From Edolisoma coerulescens (Eukaryota > Chordata > Aves > Passeriformes > Campephagidae): a stretch of DNA of 64,000 nt. Under the pieces are notes generated by a model. It was given only the letters and a program-made list of their open reading frames with translations, made no database searches and was not told the origin of the DNA. A program made the translations under genes and the position numbers. The stretch is from the NCBI GenBank assembly GCA_013397115.1, contig VWZW01000853.1, positions 511,768-575,767 on the forward strand, given 5' to 3'. Of the stretch, positions 13,185-26,096 are shown piece by piece. Position 1 is the first letter of the stretch. Each line of letters opens with the position of its first letter.

Positions 13185-15044
13185 CACATAACAAATTGCT
13201 TCTTCAAAGATTTGCTGCATCATTTTTCTCCCCTCTTAACAGCTGGCAGAGTATATTGATTTCTAGTTCGAAATATGATTGTGTAGACAAATCTCAGGGA
13301 AGTCTGTGTATATGTACAGTCTCACCAATCAAATCTATGCTGTTATTTGTAGTGCAGTCCAGAAGACCTCTTTATTCTGAAAATTTGTTATGCGCTTGCT
13401 TGCAGCTTGTGCAAGGGAGCAATAATTTAGTTTACATCTATGTTCAAGTGTACCCTTTAAATCTTGTTTCGAATAGGCACAGATGATAGAATATATGGGA
13501 AAACTACCGGAGCCACAGCTTAAATAAGATATACAGGGCTAAAAGGAAAGCTCCTGAATTTGGAGAAGCCATTGCCTTTGAAGTGTTTATACATTCAAAT
13601 TTTAGTCAACAGTCTCAGCAGGAACTGGTGTCCAAAAGTTCCTTCTCTAGTCAGCAAAAGAGGGAGGCGTTTCTGATGAGTGATACGTAGCTGCCAAGTA
13701 AGGTTCATGTATTTCTACTATGTTTGGTGCATGCACCTGTTCATACTTGGCTGTGGCAGGGACCTCTTGGAAGGACCTGAAATAGCTGAGCTCAAGCTGT
13801 ACTTGACTGAGTTCTAGCGGAAAGATGTGCATTACCCTTGACTATGAGATGCTGCTTCTCCCATATGTTGACAAAGTAATACTTTTTCTTGGAATAAAGT
13901 GGTTTGGGGTAGTTGCTCTTGCTCTCTCTCAACACTGAAATCTTTACAAATTACACTTGAGTCCTGATTAGACTAAAACTGGTTTTCGACTTTTAACTGT
14001 TTAGAAATATTTTTATGTTATGTTCCCAGCTTCTGGAACATTTTGCAGTCAGTGCAAGGGCAATGGGATGCATCAAGCACTGTTTCTTCTCTAAGGCATG
14101 CTCTTCTGTCAGCTTGCCATGAAAGCTCTTGTGGCCACAGCCTATTATGGGGCAAAGATAAAACATGATGTCTTTCCAGTCAGCACCTCCTGACTTGATG
14201 AGAGGGAAGATCTCATGTTCTTCTGGTTTTCTGACCATGGGGCTTTTTCATGGTCTTCCTAAAAATGCCTCCACCTGGCCTTTGTGAAGCCCACCTGGAT
14301 GTTTTCAAGTGCCCTAAGCCACCTTGTGTTATACTGACATCAAGCGTTTTATCCATGCCAGAATGGTCTGGCCATGACAATATTCTTGCTTTCTCAAATA
14401 GGCAGCAAATCTGGTCTGGAAAGTGTCTTGGTCTTGTTCTCAAAATTTTCTGTAAAGCTCTGCCTTTTGACACTGCTGCACTGACAGGAAGCCCGCCATT
14501 GGCAAGGGACCATAGGTAACAGTGCTATGACCTTCAGTCAGGAAGGGAAGATCCTTAGCACCCTTTCACTCCTTCCACATCAGTTCCAGCTTTGCAGTGA
14601 GTTGTTTGAGTGGCATTTCGGTATCTTAGAAGTCAGTACATGGCTCTTGCTGTGGGAGTGGCTGACTTTTACCCTTCCCATTGAAGGGGCTGCCATGGCG
14701 GTGTTTCCTGAGGAAATGCAGCCAGTGGTGCTTGGGGGCACACTTCCTTGGTTAGATGTGTAGCCACAAGGTCCTGAAGTTTCTTCATGCTATGTTCAGT
14801 GAAAAATTTGAGAGCAAAGTCATTGAGTGATAGCTTTCAATTTTCTTTCCTGAGTAATGCCACTGGAAGGTTATTTGAGTCCTAAGTTAGGGCGACAGGA
14901 CTTTGCTCAAAGGAAGAGAGTGTGTATGGTGTGAGAGGCACGCACTTTTCTTTTCCTTTCCAGTACAACAGCGTAAATGTGAGTGAACTGGAAGCAAAGT
15001 TATTTGTCTTTGTTAATATTTTGGTTTTTTCTTTGTTTTTCTAG

Positions 15045-15141
15045 GATCTAGTTCAGGATCAAAACTAAAAGTTCCTGAGCTGAGTATAAATGGCGTACAG
15101 CACGTTGTTCAAGCCGGCCAGACTTTAAATCTCACCTGCAG
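15045..15141 (+). CDS. FLT1: FLT1 exon 2 (mature N-terminus, start of Ig1)
   Basis: This 97-bp exon runs from phase 1 (the final two bases of a split Gly codon) to phase 2 (AG of a split Arg codon), bordered by CTAG and GTAACC. It encodes the serine-rich start of the mature receptor (SSSGSKLK) and the first beta strands of Ig1, ending at the first Ig cysteine (TGC at 15137-15139). Length and phase match my recollection of human exon 2. A sequon N-L-T lies directly before the cysteine; human has H-L-Q at that place. The preceding signal-peptide exon is not in the window. Confidence 0.96.
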
Positions 15142-15439
15142 GTAACCAACTGAGTTGGATTCTGATAATTTGGCAGGGAGTTCATACACCTGACACTTTC
15201 TCTTTTTTTGTAACTGAAATTAGAAAAAAATTAAGCCTTATGTTGTGGGGAAAGGTGGGGAGTGAACTTCAATAGCAATTGTTTAATAGTTCTTTGTTGT
15301 TTCTGTTGTTGTTTTTGGAAAACAAGATAAAAGAGAACCCCATAAATAGCCTGATATAATAAAAAAGAAAGCTTGGGAACTGGAGCTATATAATTGCAGC
15401 CCAACATAATTGTTTCTGCTTCCTTATCTGTATTTGCAG
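15142..15439 (+). other. FLT1: FLT1 intron 2 (298 bp)
   Basis: A compact GT-AG intron between the two Ig1 exons. It holds only short A- and T-rich runs and a T-rich tract before the acceptor TATTTGCAG. No other feature is visible. Confidence 0.93.
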
Positions 15440-15660
15440 GGGGGAAATGGTTCATTCATGGTCTTTGCCTGAAACTCTTAGCAAGGACAGCAAAAGGCTG
15501 AAAGTAATTAAATATGCCTGTGGAAGGAATGGGAAGCAGTCTTGCAGCAGTCTGACCTTGAGCAGAACTCAAGCAAGTGACACTGGAAACTATAGCTGCA
15601 AATACCCAACAAGTCCAGCAAAAAAGAAGAAGGAATCTACTGTCTATGTATTTATAAACG
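15440..15660 (+). CDS. FLT1: FLT1 exon 3 (rest of Ig1)
   Basis: This 221-bp exon has acceptor TTTGCAG and donor GTAAGA and ends in phase 1. It completes Ig1: the W-S-L-P strand, the FLT1 hallmark ACGRNGKQSC with its extra cysteine pair, and the second canonical cysteine in D-T-G-N-Y-S-C-K (TGC at 15597-15599). The exon ends just after the V-Y-V-F-I-N strand that leads into Ig2. The N-Y-S sequon beside the cysteine is not in the human protein as I recall it. Ig1 is not the main ligand-binding domain but influences affinity. Confidence 0.97.
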
Positions 15661-18600
15661 GTAAGATTAAGTTTTTTTAACACTTCTTGGCACTTGCTTG
15701 TCAATACAACAAGGTGGATAAGTAAGGCAGTTCAGCTGTGGCTGAGTTTTGAATGACATTTTCAGCCTTGCAAAATGTTAATTTACCAATTAATGTGTAA
15801 GATTTTCTTTCTCAGAACTTGTAAATACAAATGGTAGTCTTTTATCTGTTAGGGAAAAAATGAAGCAAAAAAGACCCAATCCAACCACCTGCCTAGAGTA
15901 AACAGGAGTCCAGATGGAAGTGGACTACAAGCGAATATGTGAAATAGGTATCAGAAATCGTATCCTGCATGACTGGATGTGATTTCTAGGCAGCTGAAGG
16001 ATGCTAAAGCTGTCTACCCAGATCACTGACTTGCCTCATGCTGCAGAAAATTACTATTTGCATGTGAAGTCGTATTCAAAAATGTCCTCTGTAGTCCATG
16101 TCCCACAGATTGAAAAAATCTAGAATAAATGGAATCAAATTAAACACAGAGCTATGTTCAGCAAACAAGTATTGTGTAACGTATGGGAAGTGCTGGAATT
16201 AGGTCAGTTAGACTATAAAAGAAATTTCTTTCTGATCCTGTTTCCTTCCAGGGTATTAATCAGACACTTCTGAGAAGAGTTGAATTCAATAGACACAACA
16301 ATAAAAGAACAAATTATAGACACTTTTGGAATTTAATTAATACTTTAGTTTTTCCTTGTTTTTACAGAGTAAAATTAATAGATTACTGTAGTATTTCAGG
16401 ATTCGGATTTTGAAAGCCCATATTACAGAGAACGTGCAACTGGAAGTTTTCCAAATTCTGGGTCTGCTGCATCTAATGAGTTCACATCAGAGTGAATTAG
16501 CCGTTGTTTTGTTTTTGTGACATGAAGAGTGAGACTGGCGCTGTGAAAAAGCAGAATGAAGTGGACCTCTCACTACACTGATAGAAAATAAGATAGCTCC
16601 CCCCATTACTGTGTGTTGCTTTTTTGAGCACTGTTGGCTATTTCGTGCCGTTCATCCTGCTCTCCTTCATCTGAAATATGCTGCAGAGTGTTTTTGTTGC
16701 CCAGCTCTTTTCATTTAATTCTCTGTAAATCCAACAACAGATGCATCCATGGAAGAATAGCCAAAATAAGATATTCATTTAGTGATCAACAGCCTGCAGC
16801 CTAGGAAAACGCACAATTTCCTTGGATGCCTTTTGCAAGTTTCCCATCATGGGACCTTCTTGAACCTCCCACCTTGGATGTCATCCCTATCTGAGACCTA
16901 ACCACAATCATCTCCCTTCACCACATGAGAAGAACCCCTCTGATAAATGGAATTTACGATACAAGAGATGCCTTTGCATTCTCTTGGTCTCCTACCTGTT
17001 TGAAGAGTTAATTTTTCTGTATCCTAAATTTTTACAAATGAGAGACACAACCAGTCTTTCTAACACTTCACTGCTTCCCAAGTCATATGTGGCTTGCCTG
17101 TATCTGAAAGGGACCTTCAATTAGATGGTTGTGAACCAAGGTTATCTGCAGAATTCACATGGTGATAGAAGAGAAATGTATCACTGCAGAAATAGTTTTA
17201 GGACAGTCCCTCTCCACCCCCTGTCCTCCTCTCCCCTCTAATCAGTTAAAGAAGGCTGCCTAAGCATCTTGGTTTTGTTGGTTTTTCAAGGACATTCAGT
17301 CATAAATCTTGATGTCACTGTTGAAGAGATGGCTAGATTTTATAACTCCTGTAACCTTAATTGACAAAAAAATAGTGAAATTTTTAAGAAACAAACCTGT
17401 AGCAACCTTAGACCTCTCTGGCATGTTAATTTTCTGAATTTGACAATCATTTTGATTGAAAACAAATTTCTTAATATTTAACTGTTAATTGTGTCCCAGG
17501 AAGCACACCTGAAAGTTAGGGAAAACTATGGATAATGAGGGAGGCTGCAAGGTAACTGCTCATTTAATTCCTGTTGAAAGTGTCACTCTGCCCTAAGGTG
17601 AAGAAAGGTATATTAGTCTTCCAAAACTTTTACAATTTCAGGAAGAGTTGTTGAGTAAGTTGGAAAGAAACAAGGCACAGAGTACCAAAATTCACCCTTT
17701 CTGATAAGTGTAGTGTTAGAAAAAGTATTTTCTTTCCCTATGTTGTCTCATTTTCTCTCTTTTCTATCTGTCTCTTAATATAAGTCACTGTTTCTGTGAC
17801 CATGCGTGAAATTCAATTATCTAGCTCAAGTGGGGTTGAGATGGGGGTAACAAAATCCTCTGTGAAGACTGTCTTTCCTGAGTTTAGTTTTACTTTGCAT
17901 TAGTTTGTGGGTGTTTAGGAAATAAACATTTGTGAAATTTGGGTCCCTCCTAGTTTTGTATTGTTTCCTGTGGCAGGACATTGTGTCAGTCCATTTCCCA
18001 TATTAGCTCCATGTGGATCACCAAGGTGCCTGTTTCCCATGTCTTAGCATGCGGCAGATGAGAACAAATAGTTGCTATTTACAAACACAGAATCCGAATC
18101 AGGAAAGTTGATATTGTTTGTACAGGAAGTCATCACTTATTGTTTTAAAAATGTTATTCATTTCCGTAATTGGAGTGATACTGAATATGAACTGGATTTA
18201 AAAAAAAAAAAGCCCAAAGACCAGGCCACAATAAACCCAGTAAGTCCTTTGGTTCAGTAATGAGTGTATGCTACAGCAGAAAATGAGCTGGTATAGACAA
18301 ATATAGACAAAAACAAGACACAAGACAATGAGAAGGAGGCTGCAAGTCCCACAGGCCCCAGGATGACTTGAAGCATTTCTGAAGTCCTCCTTTTGGGGAT
18401 CAAGGAGAGGCAGCCTGGTGACTTGCCTTGGAGGAGCTAGTCCTGACACCACCCTTCTTTCAGCTGGAGAGGTCACTACTGAGTTGCAGAGGGGAGGGAG
18501 TGCACAGAGTGTCTCGGCAACTCTTGACCCCACACAGCTCAGGAATTGAGACATTAAGCGAGGGAAATTAATTCTCTTAAGACTCTTCAACTTTGCCCCA

Positions 18601-20828
18601 AGAAAACTGATGGGCTGACTTCCCCCACGAGCCATGGGAAAAATCTGAAATGAAGCAAATCCTCTTTGCCAATTTCTCCACTGTCTCGGACCCAAAACTG
18701 CTCAGGGCTTTGTTTTGTAAGGGAACTGCAGCCTAATAGTAAAAAGGAAAGATTTGCAATGAATGCTCACTGCATACATTGCAGTGAGGCTTGGGGAATT
18801 TTCTGCTTGAAAAGAGATAATGATGGAATAAAGACATTTAAGAAACACCAAATTGTCAGCAGGCTGTTCTGAATCCTATGTAAATTTCCCTGGGGAGAGT
18901 ACTAAGGGCTTTTCTTTCTGTCTTCTTTGTCCCAGTATCTCCAAGGCACTTTTCAATTGCTGGAGCTCATTCACTCTTAAAAAATGTATAGTACTCTTAA
19001 TTCTCGACTCTCATAATTTCTTGCCTTTGAACAATTGCTCCCATGGTATGACAGAGGAAAAGCCTGGAAGTTCAATTACATATATCAAAGTTAGATTTTT
19101 GCATGGATTTAAGCAAACTGTGATTCAAGTTGAAGTGTTGCTGTTTTCTGTGATGAAGACAGCTTTCAGCTAGTAATGTACAAGAGTAAAATCTTAATTC
19201 TGTTGCAACAGAGAACAGAACTCTTCTCGAAGTAAAATTGTATTAGGCTCTAGGGCAGTAGCCCGGTTCTTAGTGTTCTCCCTCTCCTTGTGTTTTCTCA
19301 TGATCCTGCTGTGTATGTCTTCTGGTCGCTTACTTTTCCTTGCAGAATGAGACATGTTTTAAAATCAGGCCTCTAGGCTGAGTCAGTTGTCTATTCTCTT
19401 TCTATACTTAACAGAGAACAAAAGGAGCTTCTGGTATGTACTTTTCATCACTGACTTTTCAAGAAATCGGGAGAACAAGCTTAGAATAAATTTCATGCTT
19501 TGAGATGATTTGAGTCAGGTGAAGCAAATCAGAGTTGTGTAATTAAAGGTGCGGGTCCTGGGAGTACTTGTGCTCATCAAAGCCTAGAATGTCAGACATG
19601 CCCACTAGTTGTGTATATTTGGCTTGATCTGTGTCTTGGGCTCAGCAGTCCAAAATGAAGGGCTTTATCATTAGGGAATTGTTCAAAATGTAAGCCTTTG
19701 AGATCTCAAAACATCTGGGATTCTGAGCTCGTTTTCAAACTCTAAAGTTGTATGCTGCAGGTTCTGAGTGTATTAGAACTTCCTGGGCATCTCCCTGGGA
19801 GGTCCTCCTGCTGACAGATAGACGGATCCAGCCGCAGAACTGACATGCATTTAAGGTATAGCTTGAATGGATTGACTCCTGTAATCCTAAAGATACTATT
19901 GTTGCAGAATGTGGAGGGCATCCAAAGAGTTCTCCGAAAGGGTCTCTTTAGATCACAAGTATCAAAGTCAAAATAATTCAACAGGTAAAAAAACCACTAA
20001 GACGAAACACCCTGAGAGCTAACAGAAAGGGAGATTTTGCTTCTTTTTCCTTTTTCTTCTTATTCACAAATAACGCACTGATAAAAGAACCTGCTGAGGC
20101 CTGGGAAACTTCCTCCTCTGTGCCTTTTTTTTGTCTTTGCTTTTGGCACAGTTTTAACATATGAGCAGTACGGTTTTGGCTTACACCATCGGAGTCAATA
20201 CTATGATAGTGCTTCTGTTATGAAGAGGAAACTCGTTGGAATTAAACTATGTTGCAGCTGTATCAAGTATGTGGACACATTTTTAGTTTCTAATGAGGTT
20301 CCTGTTACAAAACAGCGACCTCTAGGACTTGCTGACGTCAATCGCCTATAATTGCCGCACTTCTGTCATTGCGTGTCCATGGACATCGTATCACAGGACA
20401 CTATGTGGAGCGGAGCATGTGTGGACACTTTGGCAGCATCAAATGCTCTGCGCTCACCCTGCCATGGTCCTTCTCCCTCACCAAGGCTCATAGCTCCTAC
20501 TGAAACAAATACCTTTCCAGGGTGAGACATCACAATGGAGGGATACATCTGAAAGAGCGTTCCTAATATCCGTTAGCCTTTCTAGGGATTGCTTGCTGAA
20601 CATAGTAATAGCTCTAGCATGAATTTCCTGGCTAACATGACTATTTTTCCTGAAAATTTCTGACTGTGTTTCATTTGTGCCATGGTCCTATGCTGACAAC
20701 AGCGTAGTCTAACTAGTCTCAAAGGAAAACAAACCAATCTTGCCTGAAAATTGTTGTACAATTGTAGTAGAAATTCTTTGTGTCCGAATGTGCTCTAGAT
20801 ATAAATGAATAATCACATAAGTCCGGGT

Positions 20829-20859
20829 AAAAAAAAAAGCGAAACAAAAAAGGGGGGGC
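20829..20859 (+). repeat. A-rich then G-run low-complexity tract
   Basis: Two poly-A runs separated by GCGAAAC are followed by seven consecutive G. This is a low-complexity purine tract with no other feature. Confidence 0.7.
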
Positions 20860-23800
20860 AATACTTTGTGTCTCAAGTTTTCCTTCAAGGTTTAGACACA
20901 CTTTGTACTTTAAGAGAGTTATTTTACAGGTAAGAAGAGGCAAGAGTGGAACAACCCTTCTTCCAGAATAAGACATACAAAAGGGGATTGTTTTTCTTTA
21001 AGGAAATAAGCTATTTGAGCTGGTTCAACAGATACATTTCCTAGGGCATGATTCATCTCTTTGTAAAGCAGATATCTAAACCAGGTCAGATGAGTCCCAT
21101 TGCAAAATTCCCCTGCCTCACCAGGGACAACACTAACAGTTTGACTCCTAGCTCAGTGAGAAATGTCTGTATTGTAGATGTGCAAGTGAGGCTGGAATGA
21201 CTCTTGATGTGCAAGATTCTTTTGGACTTACTTCTGAACAGCCCCAGTAATTTATCTGGGATAAATAAAGTTAAGGAGGTTTAATCCCTACAATGGAAAG
21301 GGAATGTGGCAATTGGCCCATGAACTTCAATGAAGTCTGCATGTCTGTTCTTTCCTAAAGACTGTGGTCCTTTTCACATGCATGAGGGAAGAGGGTGTTA
21401 CGCGGATGTGATGAAAATATTTCACCTCTTTTAGCCTGAAAAGAATCTTAATGATGAACCAAGTGTAAGTAGGTAATTTGGAAGAACTTCAGAGGATAAG
21501 CTTTTAGAGATTTCCAGGAGCTTATATTTTCCTGCAGAGACTTTTCTTCTTGCAAATGTATGTATAAGTCCTCTGACTTACATAGCTCAGATTATTGAAA
21601 ACAAAACAAACTCGAGAACAGTAGCTGAAGCTTGTGGAAAGAAAAACCCTGTCCATCTTTTCTGAATTTGGCATTTCAGTGTTGGCTAATTTAGTTGTTT
21701 GTGCAAACCCCATAAATAGCCTAGACAGGTTACTGATACCAGACATAATATTGCTTGTGCTAAGTCTCTTATCAAGTTTTTATCTGGCTGCCAACTAGCT
21801 TAGTAAAAAGCTGCTATTTATGCTCTTTAACAATATAGCCAATGACCTTCATGGATTTTGTGATTTCATGAGTGTTCTTTGTGGTTTCATGTTGATCGTA
21901 ACTGAGAGATATTGTAAGGAACACAGTCAACCCAGCACACAGTCATTCATTCTAGGCACAATTTAAAAATACACTGACTTTTTAAGTAACCTTTAACATA
22001 TGTAAATATTCTGGCTCTCCAGCTTTCATTTTGCTACCCTCACAGGCAGCTCTGAAGAAAAACAACCAAAACAAACCAACAAACCAAATCAATGATTCAT
22101 AAAAATAAAGTCAACCCCCTTAGATCTTCCATTCCAAATCCCAATGAAGCTGAATGTGTAACCTGAATGTGGTCTTCAAGATAGGCCACTCTGTGATGTT
22201 CCTTTTACATCTAGAGCTTTCTGAACATAGAATTGAGTGGAGCTGGCCCAAAAGACTGCTGGCGGGAGATTAAGTCTTGCAAAATGTGCTGCCAACCAGC
22301 TGTGTGGGGAAGGACGACATTTACCTCCCCTCAGGAAGAAATTGTGAGGAAATGTAGTGGCAATAGCTGGGGTTGTGATGGGAAGGAAAGAGGAAAAAAA
22401 AAGGCAAGGAGAGCTATTTCTTGGGGGACAGAAGAATTCCATGTTGTTGGCAAACCCTGCTCATGTGGCATAACCTGCCCTGGCGCTGCTGTGTCTTCAG
22501 CTTTGCCTGACCCAGGCTGGTAAAGCCCGCGCCAGATTCTGATCTGGAGGCACCGAGAGTATCCCGTTATGGCCTTTAAGATGGAAGGAGAATAAAATCA
22601 AAGGGAATCAGGAAAAGCCTCCATGCTCATTATGAAAACAAAACTGTGCTAGGAAACATGATGCGTATTTCTTTTAATCAAAAGCAGGAAGACATTTGGA
22701 GCACTCGGGGCCATCGATTGCCCTCTGGCCCACGGCGGAAGTCCCCGGTGATGTCAATGGGAGCTCTGCACGCGAATAGCGGGGGCACGGCGACGCCTTG
22801 GCACACACGGCAGGGAGTGTACCAGGAGAGGCTGTGACCGAGCTTTGCAGCCTACCAAGGGCAACCAGAGCGCTTAGTCCACTTTTATACAGCACTTTGT
22901 TGACTTCTTCAGGCACGGACGTGCATTTCCACTGAAGAAGAAGAAGAAAGAAAAGCCAAACACGGTGTTTTATGCTGGTTTCCTGTCCTTGCCTTTGGGC
23001 GGGCAGGAATCCTGCGAGGTCTGAGCTGCACAACCCCCATTGCCTCGATATTGGCATCAGTCAGGGGTGATACTCCGTCTGCAGACAGCACCGGCAGTCC
23101 CCAGAACAGCTCTTCCTCACACTTATAATGATCTGGAGATTATGGTACAGGAAACCACTTTGCAAAGCTTGCTGGTTTCGGGCAGGAGCTCTTAATTTTG
23201 TGACAAAGACAAACGAGTCTTTGGGGAGTAGTAAATCGGTTTGTCTGGTGATGTTAAGGGGCAGGCGACCTCTTCTGTGGCTGCAGCCCCTGAAACAAAA
23301 AAGGTTCTTTTCCCTGTGCTACAAACAGGTTCATTCCTGGTCTTTCCTTGAATCATACTGCAGAGGAAACGTCGGCCTAACAAGTCCTCAGGGCATTTTT
23401 TATTACATATGCATCCTCTATTACTCATAAGTTCCTTTCGCTATCTCAGTGGACATTTAATACCTATGATTAAATAACACTTTGTGGCTTTCATTTCAGA
23501 AAGTTTGTATAACAGTTTCATTAAATGACTTTAAGAAAACTTTTTTCTGTATCCTGGAGTGCATTTGAGATCCTCTGCCTTAGGATTCTCAACAGTATAA
23601 ATTAGAGCAAAATCTGTTTTTCTTCCTGTTTGATGTCTCAAACAAAAATATTATTACACATAGTAAGAAAAGAGGATCCTAAGGGCAGAACAGTTTGATG
23701 ACACTGGAAAGTGCATGTTACGCTTTGGAAAGACAGGCAAAAGTAACTTACTTGAAGAATTGCTTGAGTGAACATCGGTCAACATGCAGTAGTTTGGGAC

Positions 23801-24128
23801 CAGAACACTTGAATCAAGTGTTAGAGTTTGAGGTTTTATAAGGGATTGGTTTTTGCTAGCTTTACTAATTTCTTATCCAAGAAAGACTTCCATTGTTATT
23901 TCTAAAATTTTTGACTGAGTGAAAATAATGGGATTTGCCTGAAAAAACATTAGAGCTGTAGATAAGCACAGAATTAAGATCTGAATGTTCCACCTTTTTT
24001 TAGGAGTTAAAAACCAAACCTTATGTGAATTTGGAGGTAGTCTATCTGTGATGTGAGTCAAACTGAAACTTCAGATCTGAACACCTGCAAAGAAGATTTG
24101 GAGCCAGAGCTTGTGGCTTGAGCCCCTC

Positions 24129-24213
24129 TTTGTTAAGTGGTCCAAACAATAGCAGCAGCAATGTTCCCAGCGCAAGCTATTTATGACAATGCCCTTTGTT
24201 AAAGGGATTGTTC
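24129..24213. promoter_or_regulatory. Cluster of SOX/HMG-like motifs in intron 3
   Basis: Within 85 bp there are five short matches to the SOX-type core: TTTGTTAAG, AAACAATAG, GACAATGCC, CTTTGTTAAAG and GATTGTTC. Endothelial genes are often controlled by SOXF proteins, so an intronic enhancer is possible. This is motif reading only; no conservation or activity data were available. Confidence 0.3.
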
Positions 24214-24872
24214 AAGGGACGGTAAATTACTCTGCCAAGCTTTAGTTATTGAGTCAAGAGGAATTAATGTTTTCCTGGCATTTTCATTTACCTTGTCACA
24301 TAAAAAAGAGACACATAGGTATTGTGATAGGGGGAAGGAGGAGAAGAATTAACTCTCTCTAGTCCATATTCTCGGAGTTGAAAATGAAGCTGGATAGTCA
24401 TGATAGATTCTTTCTCCTGATGCAGTCAATGTGAATTTTTCCTATCAATTTCCTTGCAGACAGCAGGATGGTGTACTTTGTAGGGGGTTCCTGATAAGTG
24501 AATTTCAGCTCACTTCCCATATAGTTACTTTTCCTGGTGATAATAAAATACAAATGCCATGAAACAAGAAACACATATCTCAGCAGTAGAGATGTTGCTG
24601 TAGTGGAAAAAATGAACTTCAACTGTCCTGAAATTTAAGGAAGATTTCAAAGTACTGATACTGATGTTGAATGGTAAATATATTTTCAAATATTTAATAA
24701 TAGTTTGATGAACATGTTTAAACAAAAGTAAATGGATGTTTGATTTCAGGACTTTGTTTAGCTTTCATTACGGACAGGGCTAGTCTGTTTTTTAAGTCTG
24801 TATGTGCTCTTACAACTCCCATACACTGTCTTAAGATTTCACATATTAACCTCTATTTTTCTTCTTTTTCAG

Positions 24873-24997
24873 ATACAAGCAATCCCTTTGTAGAGATGCA
24901 CAGTGATATACCTAAAATAATAAACATGGCTGTAGGAAGAGAAATGATCATTCCATGCAGAGTCACGGCGCCAAACATAGCTGTTACTTTAAAAAAG
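24873..24997 (+). CDS. FLT1: FLT1 exon 4 (first half of Ig2)
   Basis: This 125-bp exon follows acceptor TTTTTCAG and precedes donor GTACCT. It begins in phase 1, completing an Asp codon, and ends in phase 0 after V-T-L-K-K. It encodes the first half of Ig2, the principal VEGF/PlGF-binding domain, including the P-F-V-E-M strand and the first Ig2 cysteine in I-P-C-R-V-T. The human P-N-I-T glycosylation site reads P-N-I-A here, so that sequon is absent. Confidence 0.97.
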
Positions 24998-26070
24998 GTA
25001 CCTCAATCCAAGCATGCTCTGAAAGTGTTACTGTGGATGATGTTTTAGTTTGTTTACAGCTATTGTAATGCTTTTGAACTATTTTAACAATTTAATATTT
25101 CTTATGCAACGTTTCTGGGTCTCAGTGTGTCCGGAAATATTTCAACCCTGGAGGCTTCATTTTGTGTCACACAGAAGGGCTTCATCAAATCTGCTACAAA
25201 GGGTGGGAATTTTCTGAAGAAACTTAAATTTTTTGTACTACTTTATTAAATCCTCACTGGCAAAGGTTTCTTAAGCCCAGGAAGGAATTTCTTGTTAGGA
25301 GAAGAGATTTCCTCCCACCTCTTCCCCTGCCCTTCCTCCCTTTTCCTCTTCTGTCCTCTGGAACAGCCGGTGAGTCCCTGGAGACTTGTTGTGGCTGTAC
25401 AAGGATCTCTGCAAGCCTTTTCCCTACCTCACTCCCACTAGAGACTTTGCTGCTTCCTTTTACATATGAGTGCACTTAGACAGGGGATGGATTTTGCTTG
25501 TGGGGAAGCTTTGCAAGGAAACTGCAGAGTCTGATGTGGTGGGACTAGTTTTAGAAGAAAAATAGACATTTCCATGTTTTGGGAAAAACATTTGTCTCCT
25601 AGGTGCCTTAAGAGTTACATGGACAGCTAACTGAACCGTATGTATGTAGTAAAGTACCTGTTATCAAGACAGAGAATGGGGCATTTTTTTAAAGTTACCT
25701 TTTTTTTTGCTTAAAAATTAGGTGGAGGTGGCAATGAAGTTTTATTTCTAAATAAAGGGAGTTATGCACATAGTGGCAATGAAAGGTCATCACTGTTAAA
25801 AGGAAAAGAGGTTTGTCTCTGTAGAATAGCATACAATTGCCAAACAATACCACCATAAGACACTTATCTAGTGCAACACAAGTCTCTGGTTATTCTTTGA
25901 CTGTAGAATTTTACACCAGCCACAGATTTTACCAATTCTATGAAGTGCTACTTTGCCAATATAGATACTGATTTTGCTGCTTGGCAGCACCTGTTAAATC
26001 CCATGAAAGAGAACAAAATGCAAAGAAAAGAAAGTGATCTGACCCAGGATGTTACCCTGTGTGAGAGGGT

Positions 26071-26096
26071 ACACACACGCACACAAACACACACAT
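26071..26096 (+). repeat. Short CA microsatellite
   Basis: An interrupted (CA)n run with G and A interruptions, about 26 bp long. Confidence 0.85.

Larger units (their letters stand above)
1101..15044 (+). other. FLT1: FLT1 intron 1 (3' part)
   Basis: About 13.9 kb of AT-rich noncoding DNA precedes exon 2. It ends in a good acceptor (T-rich tract, then CTAG at 15041-15044). It contains a poly-T run at 1131-1145 leading into an acceptor-like CCCCAG at 1157-1162, a degraded CR1 piece near 5.6 kb, and a hexanucleotide microsatellite near 13.15 kb. Short open frames occur on both strands, but none has recognisable protein similarity. I see no other gene. Confidence 0.8.
15661..24872 (+). other. 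FLT1: FLT1 intron 3 (9.2 kb)
   Basis: A GT-AG intron separating the Ig1 and Ig2 exons, mostly unique AT-rich sequence. A moderately GC-richer block at about 18320-18700 carries a 165-residue minus-strand open frame of unknown meaning. A cluster of SOX-like motifs lies near 24.13-24.21 kb. Short A, G and AACC-rich simple tracts occur near 20.83 and 22.07 kb. No gene is recognised. Confidence 0.9.

Noticed and set aside
13014..13486. Open frames of 81 and 120 codons near 13.1 kb.
   Set aside because: They run through the ATCTAT microsatellite and show S-I-S-I or I-Y-I-Y repeats; no coding signature outside it.
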